64,000 bases of DNA from Inonotus obliquus (GCA_032164295.1 JAJHTX010000005.1:310001-374000); one strand, 5' to 3'; shown: positions 31,560 through 43,242, counted from the stretch's first letter. Translations and numbers: made by a program. Notes: generated by a model not told the origin, from the letters alone.

Positions 31560-33194
31560 AGGCCAACTCTCTTGGTTAGGTCCGCATGCAAGGCAGTCCT
31601 TTCAGTTGACTTTTGTTCCCTCTTTCATTTGGGTGCCATACCAGAGCCATCGCTGCTTAGTAGCATGCGCTACCTGGTTCCTTCCTGACATGCGCCAGTA
31701 TTCGGTCGGGGAGTTTAGACCCTCTGTCTCTTGAGGAGCCCGTCTACAGGCCTGGGCAGTACCAGCGCTCCCGATCGCGATTGTGGCACGTCATTACGTG
31801 TCTCTCTCTATCTTGTAACCTGGTAATATGCCAGTTTGCACCCCGGAAAGGTGAATGCAGTTCGTGAACTTCGAGGAATTTGGAAGGAGACGGGGGGTCC
31901 AGGAGGTACTTAGCATCGCTGTGGCCGATACCCTGCCAGAGCCGTGACATAATTCCGCTTTCTTGAAGATGGGTCCATCCCAGACAGACAGCTAGCTGAT
32001 AGCAATGGCTGTCTTTCCTCCGGTAACGCAAGTGACGGATGAAGTTCCTCTGACAGTTGAACACCTCGTCGGGGCATCTGCAGCGTTCTCTGGAATTTCC
32101 CCATTTCAGCTTCGCCCCAGGACAAGACCACATTTTTGTCTCGTAATGTTTATCATTCAAGTGCTTTGTCTTTGTGCTTTTGCTACCGAACGTTCCAAGC
32201 CAAGGACTCGGTTCGGTAGCAAAAAGCACAGAGTTGCGAAAGAGAACACAACGCTCCGGATGCCTTGGTAATTTCCAGAGGACCGTGCGCGTGCATAGCC
32301 TGTGCTTTGCGGGCACGTGAAAAGCTCAAAGGATGTTCTGCCCTGCCTGGACCTCGGTCATGGTGGTGAGAGTCCTGCTCAAGAAAGAAAGGGTATTGAC
32401 TCCTCATGATAGGATGAGAGGGTGGAGCTTGACTTCAGTGTGCCCCTCGTACGCTAGCTCATCGTGGTGATAACTTGAAGCAGGGACCGTTCCTTCGAAG
32501 GGGAAGGACTAAATACTAAAGGGCCCATTAATCACAATAGTCTCCAGAATGGAGATCCATGTTATAGCCAGTGCTCGTCTTTGTCCCTGTGGCTAGCATA
32601 GTTTGCTGACCGAATGTCTGCGTGTAGAGCTCGCTCACACTGCAGGAACATTTTCAACTGACGCATAGTGTGCATTATTCTGAGCGAACGTTGAAACAGT
32701 CAGCTTACATTGCTTGCGATGGGAATCAAAGGTCAATGCAGCGTCGCTCTGCAGTCCCTGTAAAGGTGGAGGTTGTATGTCGAGCAAGGTCATAGTGTCG
32801 CAGTGTCAGCAGTATGTCCCTCATACATATTTGACAAGTTGTTCGACGTGGTAATAACCAGGGATCGTTCTTACGAATGTGAACTAATGAGGCCAATACA
32901 TACAAACGGTTCCATGCCTCGGCCGAGGCTCATCCCTGATCCTGTGGCTGGCGTCGGTTGCTGATTGATCGCCCAAACCAGGTACATTATCGACCGGTGC
33001 ACAGTAGGCATCGTTCTGATTGAGTATTTGAATCGTAAACTTGCACGGCTCTGCGATGATGGGGTGTAGGAGATGCACAAGCGGGGGTGAGTAGGGTAGG
33101 GAAGGTAACGCGTCGAATCTTTCTCGATTAAAGACCCGGCCTTTGCCTCTAAACCGTCATTGTCTCTATCTCTGATTGTTCTGTGAGGAAGCAT
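31560..33194 (-). pseudogene. Zinc-finger pseudogene C1, a C-A chimera
   Basis: From 32316 down, the frame shows the second half of a C-type finger region (FGSKSTKTKHL, WSCPGAKLKW, CRCPDE, SHCYQLAVCLGW), then passes into the tail of an A-type finger (RDRERHVMTCH, RWYCPGL) and stops. The first two finger Cys are missing. Upstream (32530-33194), exon 2-like pieces (NDAYCAPVDNVP) occur with frame breaks. C3 has the same C-to-A junction. Confidence 0.75.
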
Positions 33195-33860
33195 TCCAGC
33201 AACCGGCGTCGCGTGCTCCTCGATGAGAATTTCATCGATAAAAGGTGCTGCGACATGTGAGACGGCCGAATGATGATCAAGGCTGATATATTGGGTTATT
33301 GCTGGGACCGCAGATACTTGGGCTTGATATGTGGCGATACCTTCGGCTCAGGGTATTGACCATGCTTCTGTGTATGTATAATTGTATTGGCCATACTCGA
33401 CGATATATAGTTTCATGAAGAATGAGATGTAACATAAAAAAAAGGTGCATAAAAAGGAAGTGAGGGAGTGAGTTGTTTGGAAGTGAGTCGTATACAAAAT
33501 GTCAATATGCTTTCTGAAGAAGGCTAAGCCATTCACATTCCAACGTACAAACTCTGGCTTCATATCGCGTCATCTAATGCCTCGCCTTGCATGGGACGAC
33601 GGGAAAAGTCAGGCAACCGACTGAATCGACCACCGCGGCACTTCTTCCTTCTGCCCAGCTCCAACCTGAATAAGTTCCGAAAGTGTGCGCTTTTTGCGCC
33701 ACTTGTGTGCATCTCCTACTTCACAACTGAAGATTCCGTACCCTAATCGTGAATCTAACACGCTCATTAATCAGTGAGGAGCAAACGAAATATGATGGAT
33801 AAGCTGAATTGATGGCCTGTCTATCTTTGGATAGGGCCTCTGGTATGAACTGGAGAAGGG
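33195..33860. other. Unit boundary, nothing recognised
   Basis: The first 200 bp match the end of unit 2 (63168-63300), without the small insertion present there. The remainder is unassigned. Confidence 0.4.
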
Positions 33861-34600
33861 GTTGGAGGCGGATAGGAAGGTAGAATGGAGCAAGACGTCT
33901 TTTGGGGGAGCTTTGTTACGTCCGCATACAAGGCGGTAGATAACCTTCCAGTCGTTTGACTCTCCCCCTAACATTCGGGATGCCACCCCCAAGCTATCGC
34001 TGCTCGGTAGTATGCGCCACCTCGTTCTCTCCTGGCATAGATGAGAAGTCGGTAGGAGCGTATAAACCCTTCGTCTTTTCGACAGCCGCCCGCGTCGCCT
34101 GTCGTCGCCTCCAGGCCTGGGAGGTACCAGCGCTCGCACTTGTGGTGCACCTTCATGTGCCTCGTTCTGTCTTGCAACCTTGAATATGCTGGGTTGCAAC
34201 GCAGAAAGGTGCGCGCGACTCTTGAACTCTGGGCAATTTTCATTCGGATCGTCTCCTCTGCGGCGTTGCCTCGTTGTCGAGTGGCATCGTTGGTGGGGGC
34301 GAGGAGAAAGTTGAAGTTGACGATGACGACATCGGAGTCGCCACCGTCTGGAATTTATTTAGCGTTGCGACACCAGAATCTGACATGGCATTTTCTTGAA
34401 AGTTGGGATCCAGCACTAGCTGAGCTCGAACATTGTTCGAGACTTATCAGCTGCGTGTAGCCAGTACGGGCATCTGTCGAAGTAGTCGCTGAGGAACCAT
34501 GTTAGGTATTCAGCGCTGCGCTGTATCAGGAAGCTTAACGAGGATCGTTAGTGAAAGATAGCTTCGTCGTAAGGTACATATGCTTACGAGTTTGTCTCCA
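33861..34600 (-). pseudogene. Zinc-finger pseudogene A5
   Basis: A decayed A-type copy: 33968-34243 reads SSRVARTFLRCNPAYSR...HMKVHHKCERWYLPGLEA...AYYRAAIAWGWHPE. The first Cys is replaced (ARTFLRC) and WYCPG is WYLPG, so the metal site is broken. The usual upstream Ser/Thr-rich part follows in shifted frames to about 34500. Confidence 0.75.
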
Positions 34601-35600
34601 CTGCATAATATTCACCTAATCGAACGCACACACTACTCTACCAGTCGAGTGCCCCGCGGTCCGGGTGATGATTGCGCAGGAGTCAGGAGACGCACAGTCG
34701 GAAAGGACATCGGCGACATCGTCCATAGTTATTCGGGGTCGAGCGCGCTCGGTGATGAAAGGACAATAAGACTAGTTTCGCCTTGTCTGTTCCCTGAACA
34801 AAAGCCCGCCGTCCAGCATCGTTGCCTACGGGGGCAAATATATCGTCCTTAGTTATTCACCCTCTACTAATAGCTAAGAGAATGTAGGCCTAAGCCCACA
34901 TATCCAGGAAGACTCACAGCAGCCAATCCCTTTCAGCTGACAGAGAGTCTATCTTCCTATTCATTAAGCACCCGAAGTACCAATCAGCCGAGCAGCTACT
35001 TCAAAACCCTGTTCAGGCGTTGGCAACTGGCAAGAAGCGCGGTCCCATTGACCAGAGTACAAAAAGGGACTTCCATTAATAAACGAGCTGCAGAATGCTG
35101 TTCACGGAAGGCGAGAAAGGCATTACGGGAAGAAAAATGCCAGAGTCCAGTTATTGTAGTGAGATTCTGAAGCTGTACGGGCAGCCGTCTTTTGCACAAA
35201 AGACGAAGGAACTCGACGCGATTACATAATACTGTGAAGTCCACAGTTTCCATTTATGGCAGATTTTTCACGAAGATTTAAGCCATCTTCTCTGAATTTT
35301 CAACCGACGTTTCTTCAGTCATTGCTTGAATGAGTAGTTGGCTTTGATTGAGCAATCATGATTCGTAAGTTGTCTTCCATCGTCTCGCAAATTCACTCAC
35401 TTATGAGCTCCATCCAGGCGGCTTAGGCTAGCTTGCTCCCACTGGGTTTCTCATTTCTCGATGCCGTGGTCAGACTGATGATGGTCAGATTAATGATCAG
35501 AGCACCGCTAGCGACTGATAATTCACGGAGATGCTACTTGTACTAATTACAGATGGATCAGTATGATGCGTTGCTCAGAGATGGGAGTGCGAAGATGGAT
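34601..35600. repeat. B-like 3' flank in front of C2
   Basis: 35150-35480 (AGTTTCCATTTATGGCAGA ... CTCCATCCAGGCGG) matches the 3' flanks of B1, B2 and B3. It also gives the uninterrupted version of the site occupied by the palindromic element at 43243. 34601-35150 shows nothing. Confidence 0.6.
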
Positions 35601-37149
35601 CTATGAGGTGGGGAACGACGGAGAAGACGAGGAGGTTGGAAAGAGAGGGGACAGGATGTAGTCCGCCAGAGAATTCCGCTTTTTTGGCGATGGATCCCAT
35701 CCCAGACAGACCGCCAGCTGATAGCAGTGGCTGTCTTCCCCCCGGTAACGCAAGTGACGGAGAAGGTTTCTCTGGCAATTGAAACCTTCGTCGGGGCATT
35801 TGCATCGATCTTTTGTGTTTTTTGCTTTAATCCTCGCCCCAGGACAAATCCACATCAATGTCTCGTAATGCATTTCCTTCATGTGCCTCCTCTTGGTGCT
35901 TTTACTCCCAAATGTTCGGTCGCACCCTTCATAATCGCAGCTGTGTCGCCAAGCTCGCGCACTGGTGCCAGCGTTCTGGGCTCGGGTATTTGACCCAGAA
36001 TTATCTCGCTCGGAGACACGAGAGGGAGTGGCGTGATCGCCAGAAAGATGGTTAGAGCTGCCGGCAACGACACCGTTGACGGGTGTCGTCGAGTGCTTCG
36101 GCATCTCTTGATAGATGTTGTTAGATTCGCATATTTGCGAACTTGCACATGAGTCAAGACTCATATGTTGAAGCCGGTTGATGTCGGCCTGTGGATCTTG
36201 GGGAACTTGAGATGGTTCCGATCCGTGTCCGTCAGGCTCAGGACTTTTGGTGGTGCTTGAGGTTGATGCATCCGTAAATGGACTGCCATGACTATAGGAC
36301 AGGTAGGAAGAATAGTGCGGATGGGCCAGGGGCTGGATTTCGAAAGGAGGCGCCGTGCTGTGTGTGCCTGGGCCGTATTCAAAGGACTGACCACATGCGG
36401 TGTACGCGCTGTCTAGATCAGCGAAAGGCCCGAACGCCGAGCTCTGCGACACCTGGGACTCCGCCTCGGTGCAAGTCCCGCTCAAGAAGGAGGGAGGCGT
36501 CATCATCTCTTGATAAGATGGATGGATGATGCCCGACTCCATCTGACTGTAATCGTCGCCCCCGTACGAGACGGACGGGAACCAATTGGTATACCCGTCG
36601 GCGGCGGCATGAGTGAAAGGTTGACAGGCCGATGCAGTGGCGCACTGCGGTCCCATCCAGTACGACGGTCGCAAGTCGAGCGGGCCAACCCCGTCGACGG
36701 TGTGTCCCGAGTAGGCTTGTTCAGCTTGGTGATGAGCAGGGATCGTTCCTGCGAAGGAGGAGGACTAAACGGGCCCATTAATCACAACAGCCTCTAGAAT
36801 GGAGAGGCAGTACTTACAGATGATTCCATGTTATAGCCCGTGCTCGTCTCTGGCCCTGTGGCTAGCATCGGTTGCTGACATGAGATCACATCAACAGGTA
36901 CGTTACCGACCGGTGCGTAATAGTAGCCATCGTTCTGGTCGAACGTTGAAACTGTAAGCTTACATTGCTTTTGCGGCGATGAAATGGAGGAAACACGCTC
37001 ACATATTGCATCCAGTTATCAGTTGATTCGGCAGCAACGGGGACTGCGGGGGCAGGGTCTTGATCCGTGTTGTTGTACATTTCGTGGCCTGCATCGCCTA
37101 CGTTAAACATTGGAAAGGGTGTGAAGGTATCTGGGTAATAGTGTGACAT
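35601..37149 (-). CDS. C2H2 zinc-finger protein C2
   Basis: Three exons: 37003-37149 (49 codons), 36818-36934 (39), 35601-36764 (387 plus stop), total 475 aa, all phase 0; introns GTGAGC...CCAG and GTAAGT...TTTAG. It is the longest and best preserved member of the cluster. The N-terminal 300 residues are low-complexity (Ser, Pro, Tyr, His, Gln). The finger C-x4-C-x12-H-x4-H (CDYEGC...HMKEMH) is followed by WICPGARIK, CKCPDEGFNC, HLRYRGEDSHCYQLAVCLGWDP and a Ser/Pro tail. Role inferred from the finger only: sequence-specific DNA binding. TATATTTAAA at 37249-37258, with the block AGTAGGGGTGTTTAAAT shared with A genes. Its 3' flank is B-type. Confidence 0.8.
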
Positions 37150-37258
37150 CTCTGAACAGGATGTAAGTAGTTGAGGTAAAGCGCGGGAGTAGAAATGATG
37201 ACGAGAGGAGGTCAAGTTGATGAAGGGACAGAGCGTTGAGTAGGGGTGTTTAAATATA

Positions 37259-38320
37259 TTTCCAGCAGAGTCCAGCAGAAGCTATGGAGTCCTAAGTTGG
37301 AACAAGAAGGAGTCAGGGCCCAGGTTCTGTGCCAAGTTCTATTGTTCTCATTCATCACCATCCCGATACGGTTAAATCACTGCGCTGTGGCCCACATCTC
37401 TACGAATGGGCATCAGTTTTTCTCTTCAGAATCGCGCGTCCCCCTATCACCACCGGCGGAATATAGATTACTGCTCACGCGCTGGATGGCACCGCTTTTG
37501 CAGACAGATCTGGGTCATTTGGATCGGTGGGGCGGATCATTCATCAATGTGGCTTCGACCTTTGGGCTTGGCCTTCGTATGTATCAGCTTACGAGAGAGG
37601 AGACCCCCTTCAATTCATGTGATTAAAATATGCGCGCTGCTGACTATCCTATCCAGTAGTCTCTCAAATTGTGATGGACTCTTCGCGGCCAGATTCCGAA
37701 GTATTCTATTGGCTGCTTTGATCGGCGACTCGGTCCATTTACTTTCGGGATCCATCCGTGGAATGGAGAGCACCGAAGACAACCTACCGCTAAGCTGCTC
37801 CGGAGGAGAGTGACGAGGAGTCGGGCGACTTCCTTAGACTAAAGGCTTAATGTCGCTTGGACTCTGACAGGTATTCTACGAAATTGGCGGACGCTTATCC
37901 TTAGGTCTGAAGGTACATAGGTCTATCTACTTAAGTCTGACCCGCGTCGGGATCAAATCTATCTCGACCTTCGGCTCAGGACGCAAACCGTGCATCCGTG
38001 TATGTAAGGTTTCCCATGCTTTGGATCGCATTGGTGGGTGGGGAAGATCGCTGCTGGATGATTACAGAGCTGGAGTAATCGACATGGCCGAAGGGTATGA
38101 CAAGAACATGAATGGAAAATTATTTCCAATGTTACTTGGAAGGTATCTACGAACGCTCATAATTATCGCTTGTTCGACGAAAGAGCCACCACGAAACAAA
38201 CTGCACGTCTAGCAAGTCGGGCAAGATTACGTATGCAAGTTTGATCGACAAAGTGACGTCATTCCTCAGCTATCGTACATATATCCACAACAATTATATG
38301 GTGTACTGAAATCCCAGAAA
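37259..38320. other. 5' flank of C2 and intergenic DNA
   Basis: 37259-37810 is distantly similar to the upstream flanks of the A genes (shared CTGTGGCCC, CGGCGGAATATA and ATCGGCGACTCGGTCC pieces). No gene is supported. Confidence 0.4.
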
Positions 38321-38696
38321 ATGTCGTCCTCAGTGCATATATCCCAGAAAGCTCACGGAAACTATCCACCGCCAGGCGACAGTGAGTATACCATTTCAGT
38401 CAGTGTCCGAAATACCCAATCATATTTAAACAGCAACCTCGGAGAGTGGATCCTCCAACGCAGGTGTATTCGACCTAACCCAGACATTCGCACCTGTCAA
38501 CGATCGAGGACTCGTCGACCAGAGCACAGCGGGACAACCGTTGGGGAATGAGGTGCAGGACGCGGTCCAAGGGAAAGACGAGAAGGCAAGGAGGACGTTT
38601 CAGGATGAGCAACATGTACGTTCGAATGATTGCTATCCCAGTACTGATGAGATGATACTACATACATGATTCTACTAGCCAGCAGTGAGGCTCTGA
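38321..38696 (+). CDS. Small three-exon gene, unknown function
   Basis: Exons 38321-38381, 38434-38615 and 38679-38696 join in frame: a GTGAGT...ACAG intron (52 nt) in phase 1 and a GTACGT...CTAG intron (63 nt) in phase 0. The product is 86 aa, polar and free of Cys, with a central GVFDLTQTFAPVNDRGL and an acidic/basic helical part (DAVQGKDEKARRTF). I do not recognise the family. The model rests on splice sites and frame only. It is single-copy here. Confidence 0.4.
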
Positions 38697-39130
38697 ATCT
38701 ATGGGCAGTCCTCAAAGACGCGTGGAGAGGCAGATGCAGCTATCAATTCCAGCGCAACCGATACAAGAGCGAGGACATATCAGACTGAGATTAAGGACAA
38801 CAAAAGAGCATAGACGGATGGTGTATATCTTGTGCCTTGTTGTAGGTCAGGGACGGGATCGGCTGATTGTTGCGAAGCTCTTTCTCTGCTGCTCTGCAAT
38901 AATCGGTCTCAGTACCTCCTTCTGTTTCGTTCTCATACTCATACTGTAATTCCAGAAACTGCATTCCTTACTAACTTCTGCTATTCTTGTACCTTTTGGA
39001 TTCATCACGAGGCAGGATTTGCTCCCACCAATATCGAGATAAGTAGGCTTTATTACACTACAAGAATTCTACATTGAAGGGAGACTGAAAGAGTTCATAA
39101 ATTTCCCTCCGCCCGCCTTCCGCCGTTGCT
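38697..39130. other. Intergenic between small gene and F-box gene
   Basis: No supported feature; probably the two 3' untranslated regions facing each other. Confidence 0.4.
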
Positions 39131-40576
39131 TCAGTCCTTCTCCGACGTAATAGTCATGAAACCGCCATACTTGAAAAACTGCTTCATACGGTCGTAATCG
39201 CGTCGCATAAGTGAGAATTCAGTACCTTCCGTCGGCCAAAAGCTAACTGCCGTCGGCACAAAGCTATTTCTCACAAGGAAGACCTTGTTACACGTCCCCA
39301 TGATCTCCATGCGCGAGTCGAGCATGGAAAATAAGACATCCGTATGCTCAGTCGCTAATTCTTCTGGGAACATCCCCGTCATCTGAAGCCAGAGAGAACG
39401 CAGTCGCGGGCATAGCACCGTCTCATCCTTGTCAGGACTGATGTGCCCGCCATCCGTCCTATTCCTTGCCACCAGTCCACGGAATAAAGCTGCCGCATCG
39501 GAGCACATGTCAATCTTAAGCTCGACGAGGGTGGGAAGTAGACGAAGTATCTCCAGCATGGTGGTGCTGTCTGGAATATGGTAGATCCTCAAACAAGACA
39601 AGAGTGGATGCGATCGTTGGACCATGCTCAGGAGCGTGCGTCCTTGACATATTTCGGTGCCACTGTATTCCAGCTTTTCTAGTTCGGGTACGTGCAGATT
39701 CTCAATCACTTCCATGCACGAATACCCGTGAAGGAGAATCAGCTCTTTGACCCGATGCAATCTCGGCTTTCCGATACTATAAATCCCCGTCTGTTCCTCC
39801 CAAGGGAAGTCAAGATACACGTGGTGCAAGTTGGGGGCAAGATCCAGGATTTTCAAGCCTAACTTCCCACTTTGAGTGTATGCGGCTCCCTGGAAATAAC
39901 TTGGCCGATGCCAAAATTTCCTTAACAGCCCGTATGTAGGAAGCTCGCCAATCTCGAGACGATAGTCACCCGAGAGTTCCAATGATTCAATCCAAGGAGA
40001 ACGACGAACGTCGATATGTGGAGTATGGTCCATAGCATTGTCCACCTCGACGCGCGAGACATTAATGTGCAAAGACAACGACTTGACAAAAGGGACGTCC
40101 GAAATCTGCAGCCGCTGGAAGTCCGAGGAAATCATGCCATGCCAAGTGATCCCAACGTTCTTCCATCGCCGTTGATGCTCTAGAAGAGCCGATATCATTT
40201 TCTCGTCCTCATGCCGTGGTTCTTGGGGTTCAAAGGGACTGTATGGATCGATACAAAGGCGAAAATTGATGGGTGAAGATTTTGTTCTCTCGAGGAAGGT
40301 CAAGAACAATTCGAGAGAACTCTGACGGTTCCGCGCAATTACAGGTTCGGTGAGAGTGAGGTACGACCACAACTCGCCGTACGAAAGGGTTTCCCCTCTC
40401 CAACGACGACTGACGTGAGATAGACGCCGAGGTGCCAAAATCGAGTCTCCGGGAGTGACATCCGAACCTGGTTCGAATAGCTCTGGAGGATAGGTCGCGA
40501 TGAATATTTCTCGCAGGATTTCAGAGGGTAAGTCATCCACGTGAACGGGTGGGCTGGACTGATGGAGGTGAGACAT
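39131..40576 (-). CDS. F-box-like protein with leucine-rich region
   Basis: 481 aa, no intron. Residues 12-70 carry an F-box-like domain (VDDLPSEILREIFIATYP ... LSHVSRRWRGETLS), where Leu-Pro-x-Glu-Ile and the later Val-x-Arg-x-Trp are the hallmark residues. The rest has irregular Leu-rich segments (LELSGDYRLEIG, LKILDLAPNLHHVYL, LPTLVELKIDM) typical of substrate-binding parts. By family, it would recruit a substrate to an SCF ubiquitin ligase through Skp1; the substrate is unknown. Such genes form very large families in mushroom-forming fungi. TATA-like TTTAAATA at 40688-40695, 112 bp before the ATG. The frame is intact and single-copy in the window. Confidence 0.85.
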   Translation of the reverse strand: MSHLHQSSPPVHVDDLPSEILREIFIATYPPELFEPGSDVTPGDSILAPRRLSHVSRRWRGETLSYGELWSYLTLTEPVIARNRQSSLELFLTFLERTKSSPINFRLCIDPYSPFEPQEPRHEDEKMISALLEHQRRWKNVGITWHGMISSDFQRLQISDVPFVKSLSLHINVSRVEVDNAMDHTPHIDVRRSPWIESLELSGDYRLEIGELPTYGLLRKFWHRPSYFQGAAYTQSGKLGLKILDLAPNLHHVYLDFPWEEQTGIYSIGKPRLHRVKELILLHGYSCMEVIENLHVPELEKLEYSGTEICQGRTLLSMVQRSHPLLSCLRIYHIPDSTTMLEILRLLPTLVELKIDMCSDAAALFRGLVARNRTDGGHISPDKDETVLCPRLRSLWLQMTGMFPEELATEHTDVLFSMLDSRMEIMGTCNKVFLVRNSFVPTAVSFWPTEGTEFSLMRRDYDRMKQFFKYGGFMTITSEKD

Positions 40577-40695
40577 GGTTTGGAAATGATTTTCGTGTTG
40601 GTGGAGAGGTATGGGTGATGGGTCTCAAGTAGGCGGGGAATGGGATGGATGGGAGAGGTACAGTATACTTCGAGGGCGTGCGGGCGGTATTTAAA

Positions 40696-41655
40696 GAGCT
40701 CACAGTAAAGGCCACCACAGTTGTGTTGCAACTGGTCCGCCTGTCGGCCACAAGCAGTGGCAAGGCCTCTTCGCCCTCCACACTCTGGTGGCACCTGGCC
40801 ACGTTTCGATTTTGCTTTATATCACGGGATTCCATGATTCACCCGCAGCAAAGTAATCCGCGAAGCAGATCGGATGGATGAAAATGCCAGCGTTCGGAAG
40901 AGGCTCTAGATAGTGTAAAAGTAAGAAAGTCGTGATCATACCTAAGGAGAGAAGTAGGATGATGGGATCCATTCAAAAATCAGACGCGGAGTAGAGATGG
41001 CCACAGCCGGTTTTCTTATGCACTAGTTTTGGGATGTCGGCCTAGATCCACTTCACAATGCGATGCATTCATGCCAAGTATATCACTTGGCTCTCTGAGT
41101 AGTGCCTCGAGTTGGACAGCAGTATCCATATACCCCCACCATAGCACAGACTCGCCGACTCTCCCCCGACCTGAGGTTCCGCAGCGCACGCATACGGGTA
41201 CGCGCGTAAAGCTGAGATCCATTATGGGATACGAGTCGTACTATACGACTCCGTGTTCTTCATTTCAAAGTGAGCTACGCTACGGATACGCAATGGGCGT
41301 ATACGGCAGCACGGTCATATGTACGGTTTCAAAGACAATCAACAAGACACACCAGAAGAAGTCAGCTCAGAATGCTTAGTATGTCATGGCTAGACTATCT
41401 GTACCTCTAGGAAGGGACGAATCGCTTCGCTGAAGTTCCCGAAGTCAAAGGTTGACATGGGGATGGCCTAGTAGGGAAAGGCAGAAGCATGAAATTATGC
41501 ATTTTCTCCAATCAACAAGCTGCTTACTCACCCTTTGAGAACTGTTACCCATAAATTCAGCCTCGCAGATATTCCAGTGAGTGGACAGAGCAGCCGGGAT
41601 GCTGTACTGCGCCACGAGCACAGCTGATCACCCCATATAACCGTATACCGTATAC
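40696..41655. other. Intergenic with CGTATAC-type element piece
   Basis: 41186-41345 is an inverted relative of the element at 10741-11028 (shared GGGTACGCGCGTAAAG, GTCGTACTATACGACTC, GCGTATACGG). No gene is supported. Confidence 0.5.
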
Positions 41656-43007
41656 TAGGGTTGCCGAAGTCCGGTCCTTATCCAGTCCAGTCACTTTTGC
41701 CTGGACCTCGAACCGGACCGGTCCACTTTCCAGCTCTTTGTATGGACCAGGACTGGACGGCTGGCGGACCACACTTGGACTGGACATTTGGTTCGGTCCA
41801 GGTCCGACCCTGGTCCGGACCTGGACCAGATGTATTTTTGTTAATTCCATTATTCTGTGAATATTTGGTTTACCATGCACACTGTCGAAGTTTTAGCAAC
41901 CTCACTAACCAAGTGCGTTCGATTTCGTGAGTCACAAAGGCTGTCGCGCACGGAACTTGTCCAAGGTTGTCGACGTAGAGGTGCAGGGTGAAATGTTAGG
42001 AAACCGTGAACAGTATGGTTGCCCAACTTTCGTCACTTGCAAACGAAGTTATCTGGGTGTCGATCGAAGTCGTTATTGCAGGTAGACTCGGTGGACAAGC
42101 ACTTGTTCCTGACGTGAAAGGGGTGTGGAAGGTTAGTTATAGGTCCGACTGTAACAATGAGTCATAGCGACACAAAGGCATCAGAACCATGCAAAGCTAC
42201 AATGCATGAATGGGAAAACGAACTTTACAAAGTTGTGCCATAACACTTCCGTTGGGTCCTCGAGGACACGCACGTGAACGCTAACATCTACCGTCTCATC
42301 GACGATCGTGGGATGGCTGTAACCCTATTGAATAGTAAACAGCTTCCTCAACTCGCTGAAACGTGTAAAACCCCAATCGCACTCATCAGCAATGAAATGA
42401 TGGTGCGCATCTAGGGATAATTCTGATATTGGTCGTGCCCCAACATGCGAAAAGCTATGACTATTTGGATGAGGGGAAGTGCAAGACGTACGAGAAACGG
42501 TGTAGATGGTGGGATTCGAGATGACAAGAGCGAGCTGAGCGTATGCATGCCATCCCTCTGGTGCTCTCTTTAGATCGGCAAAGTACAGATACACGGATAC
42601 GGTATCGTTCGGTGGCGCGTTTGAATTACCGAAGGGATATAAAAGTGTATGCCTAGTAAGACGTCCAAAGATGAATGGTAAATCGTTATCACGGTGAAAG
42701 GTAAGGACGTACCAACGATGTCCCCCACCTCAAACTCCGGACTGATAATCTTCTTCTTCTTTAATTTCCTCCGATTTGCCAGCCTCCAAATGGTAAACGG
42801 TGAACGACGTTATTGCGTACCTGCCAAACCGGTCCAGTCCAGGTCCGGACTGGTTCACCCCGGTCCGGAAAAACAGAAGGGAGCCGGACCAAGGACCGAA
42901 CCAACCTGGACCTCAGCTGAACCGGACCTGAACTGGACTGGACTGTTGGTTCGGTCCATGTCCGGACTGCGGTCCACACGGTCCAGGACCGGACTTCGGC
43001 AACCCTA
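41656..43007. mobile_element. hAT-like non-autonomous element, GGTCC family
   Basis: 1,352 bp with inverted ends TAGGGTTGCCGAAGTCCGG and CCGGACTTCGGCAACCCTA, flanked by the exact 8-bp duplication CCGTATAC (41648-41655 and 43008-43015). About 180 bp at each end are packed with GGTCC, GGACC and CCAGTCC words in both directions. The centre (41900-42700) has no transposase frame; ORFs there are short. TIR and duplication length indicate hAT. Confidence 0.88.
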
Positions 43008-43242
43008 CCGTATACGTTCGTATACGGATTTATCTGGCCAACTGGATACAGAGAACGGGGCGTACAATAAAAATTCGTAAACACATAGCTTATTCCTCCA
43101 TACGAACAGAGAATGTTCGTGTACGTAGTACTTGGTAGTAGGTACGATGCGGATCGTAGAGAAATGACCTTGTGATTACATAACAATAGAAGTACCCAGT
43201 TTCCATCTTTGGCAGATCGTTCTCGATACTTGAACCCATCGC

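Larger units (their letters stand above)
22918..33400. repeat. Macro-unit 1: modules B1-A2-C1
   Basis: This block is collinear with 53015-63250: each holds, in order, a B-type zinc-finger gene, a plus-strand WD40 fragment, an A-type zinc-finger gene and a C-A chimeric pseudogene. Flanking non-coding DNA matches as well as the genes, so it is a segmental duplication and not gene-by-gene retention. The 22918-23527 stretch is the shared 3' flank of B genes and holds no gene. Confidence 0.85.
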
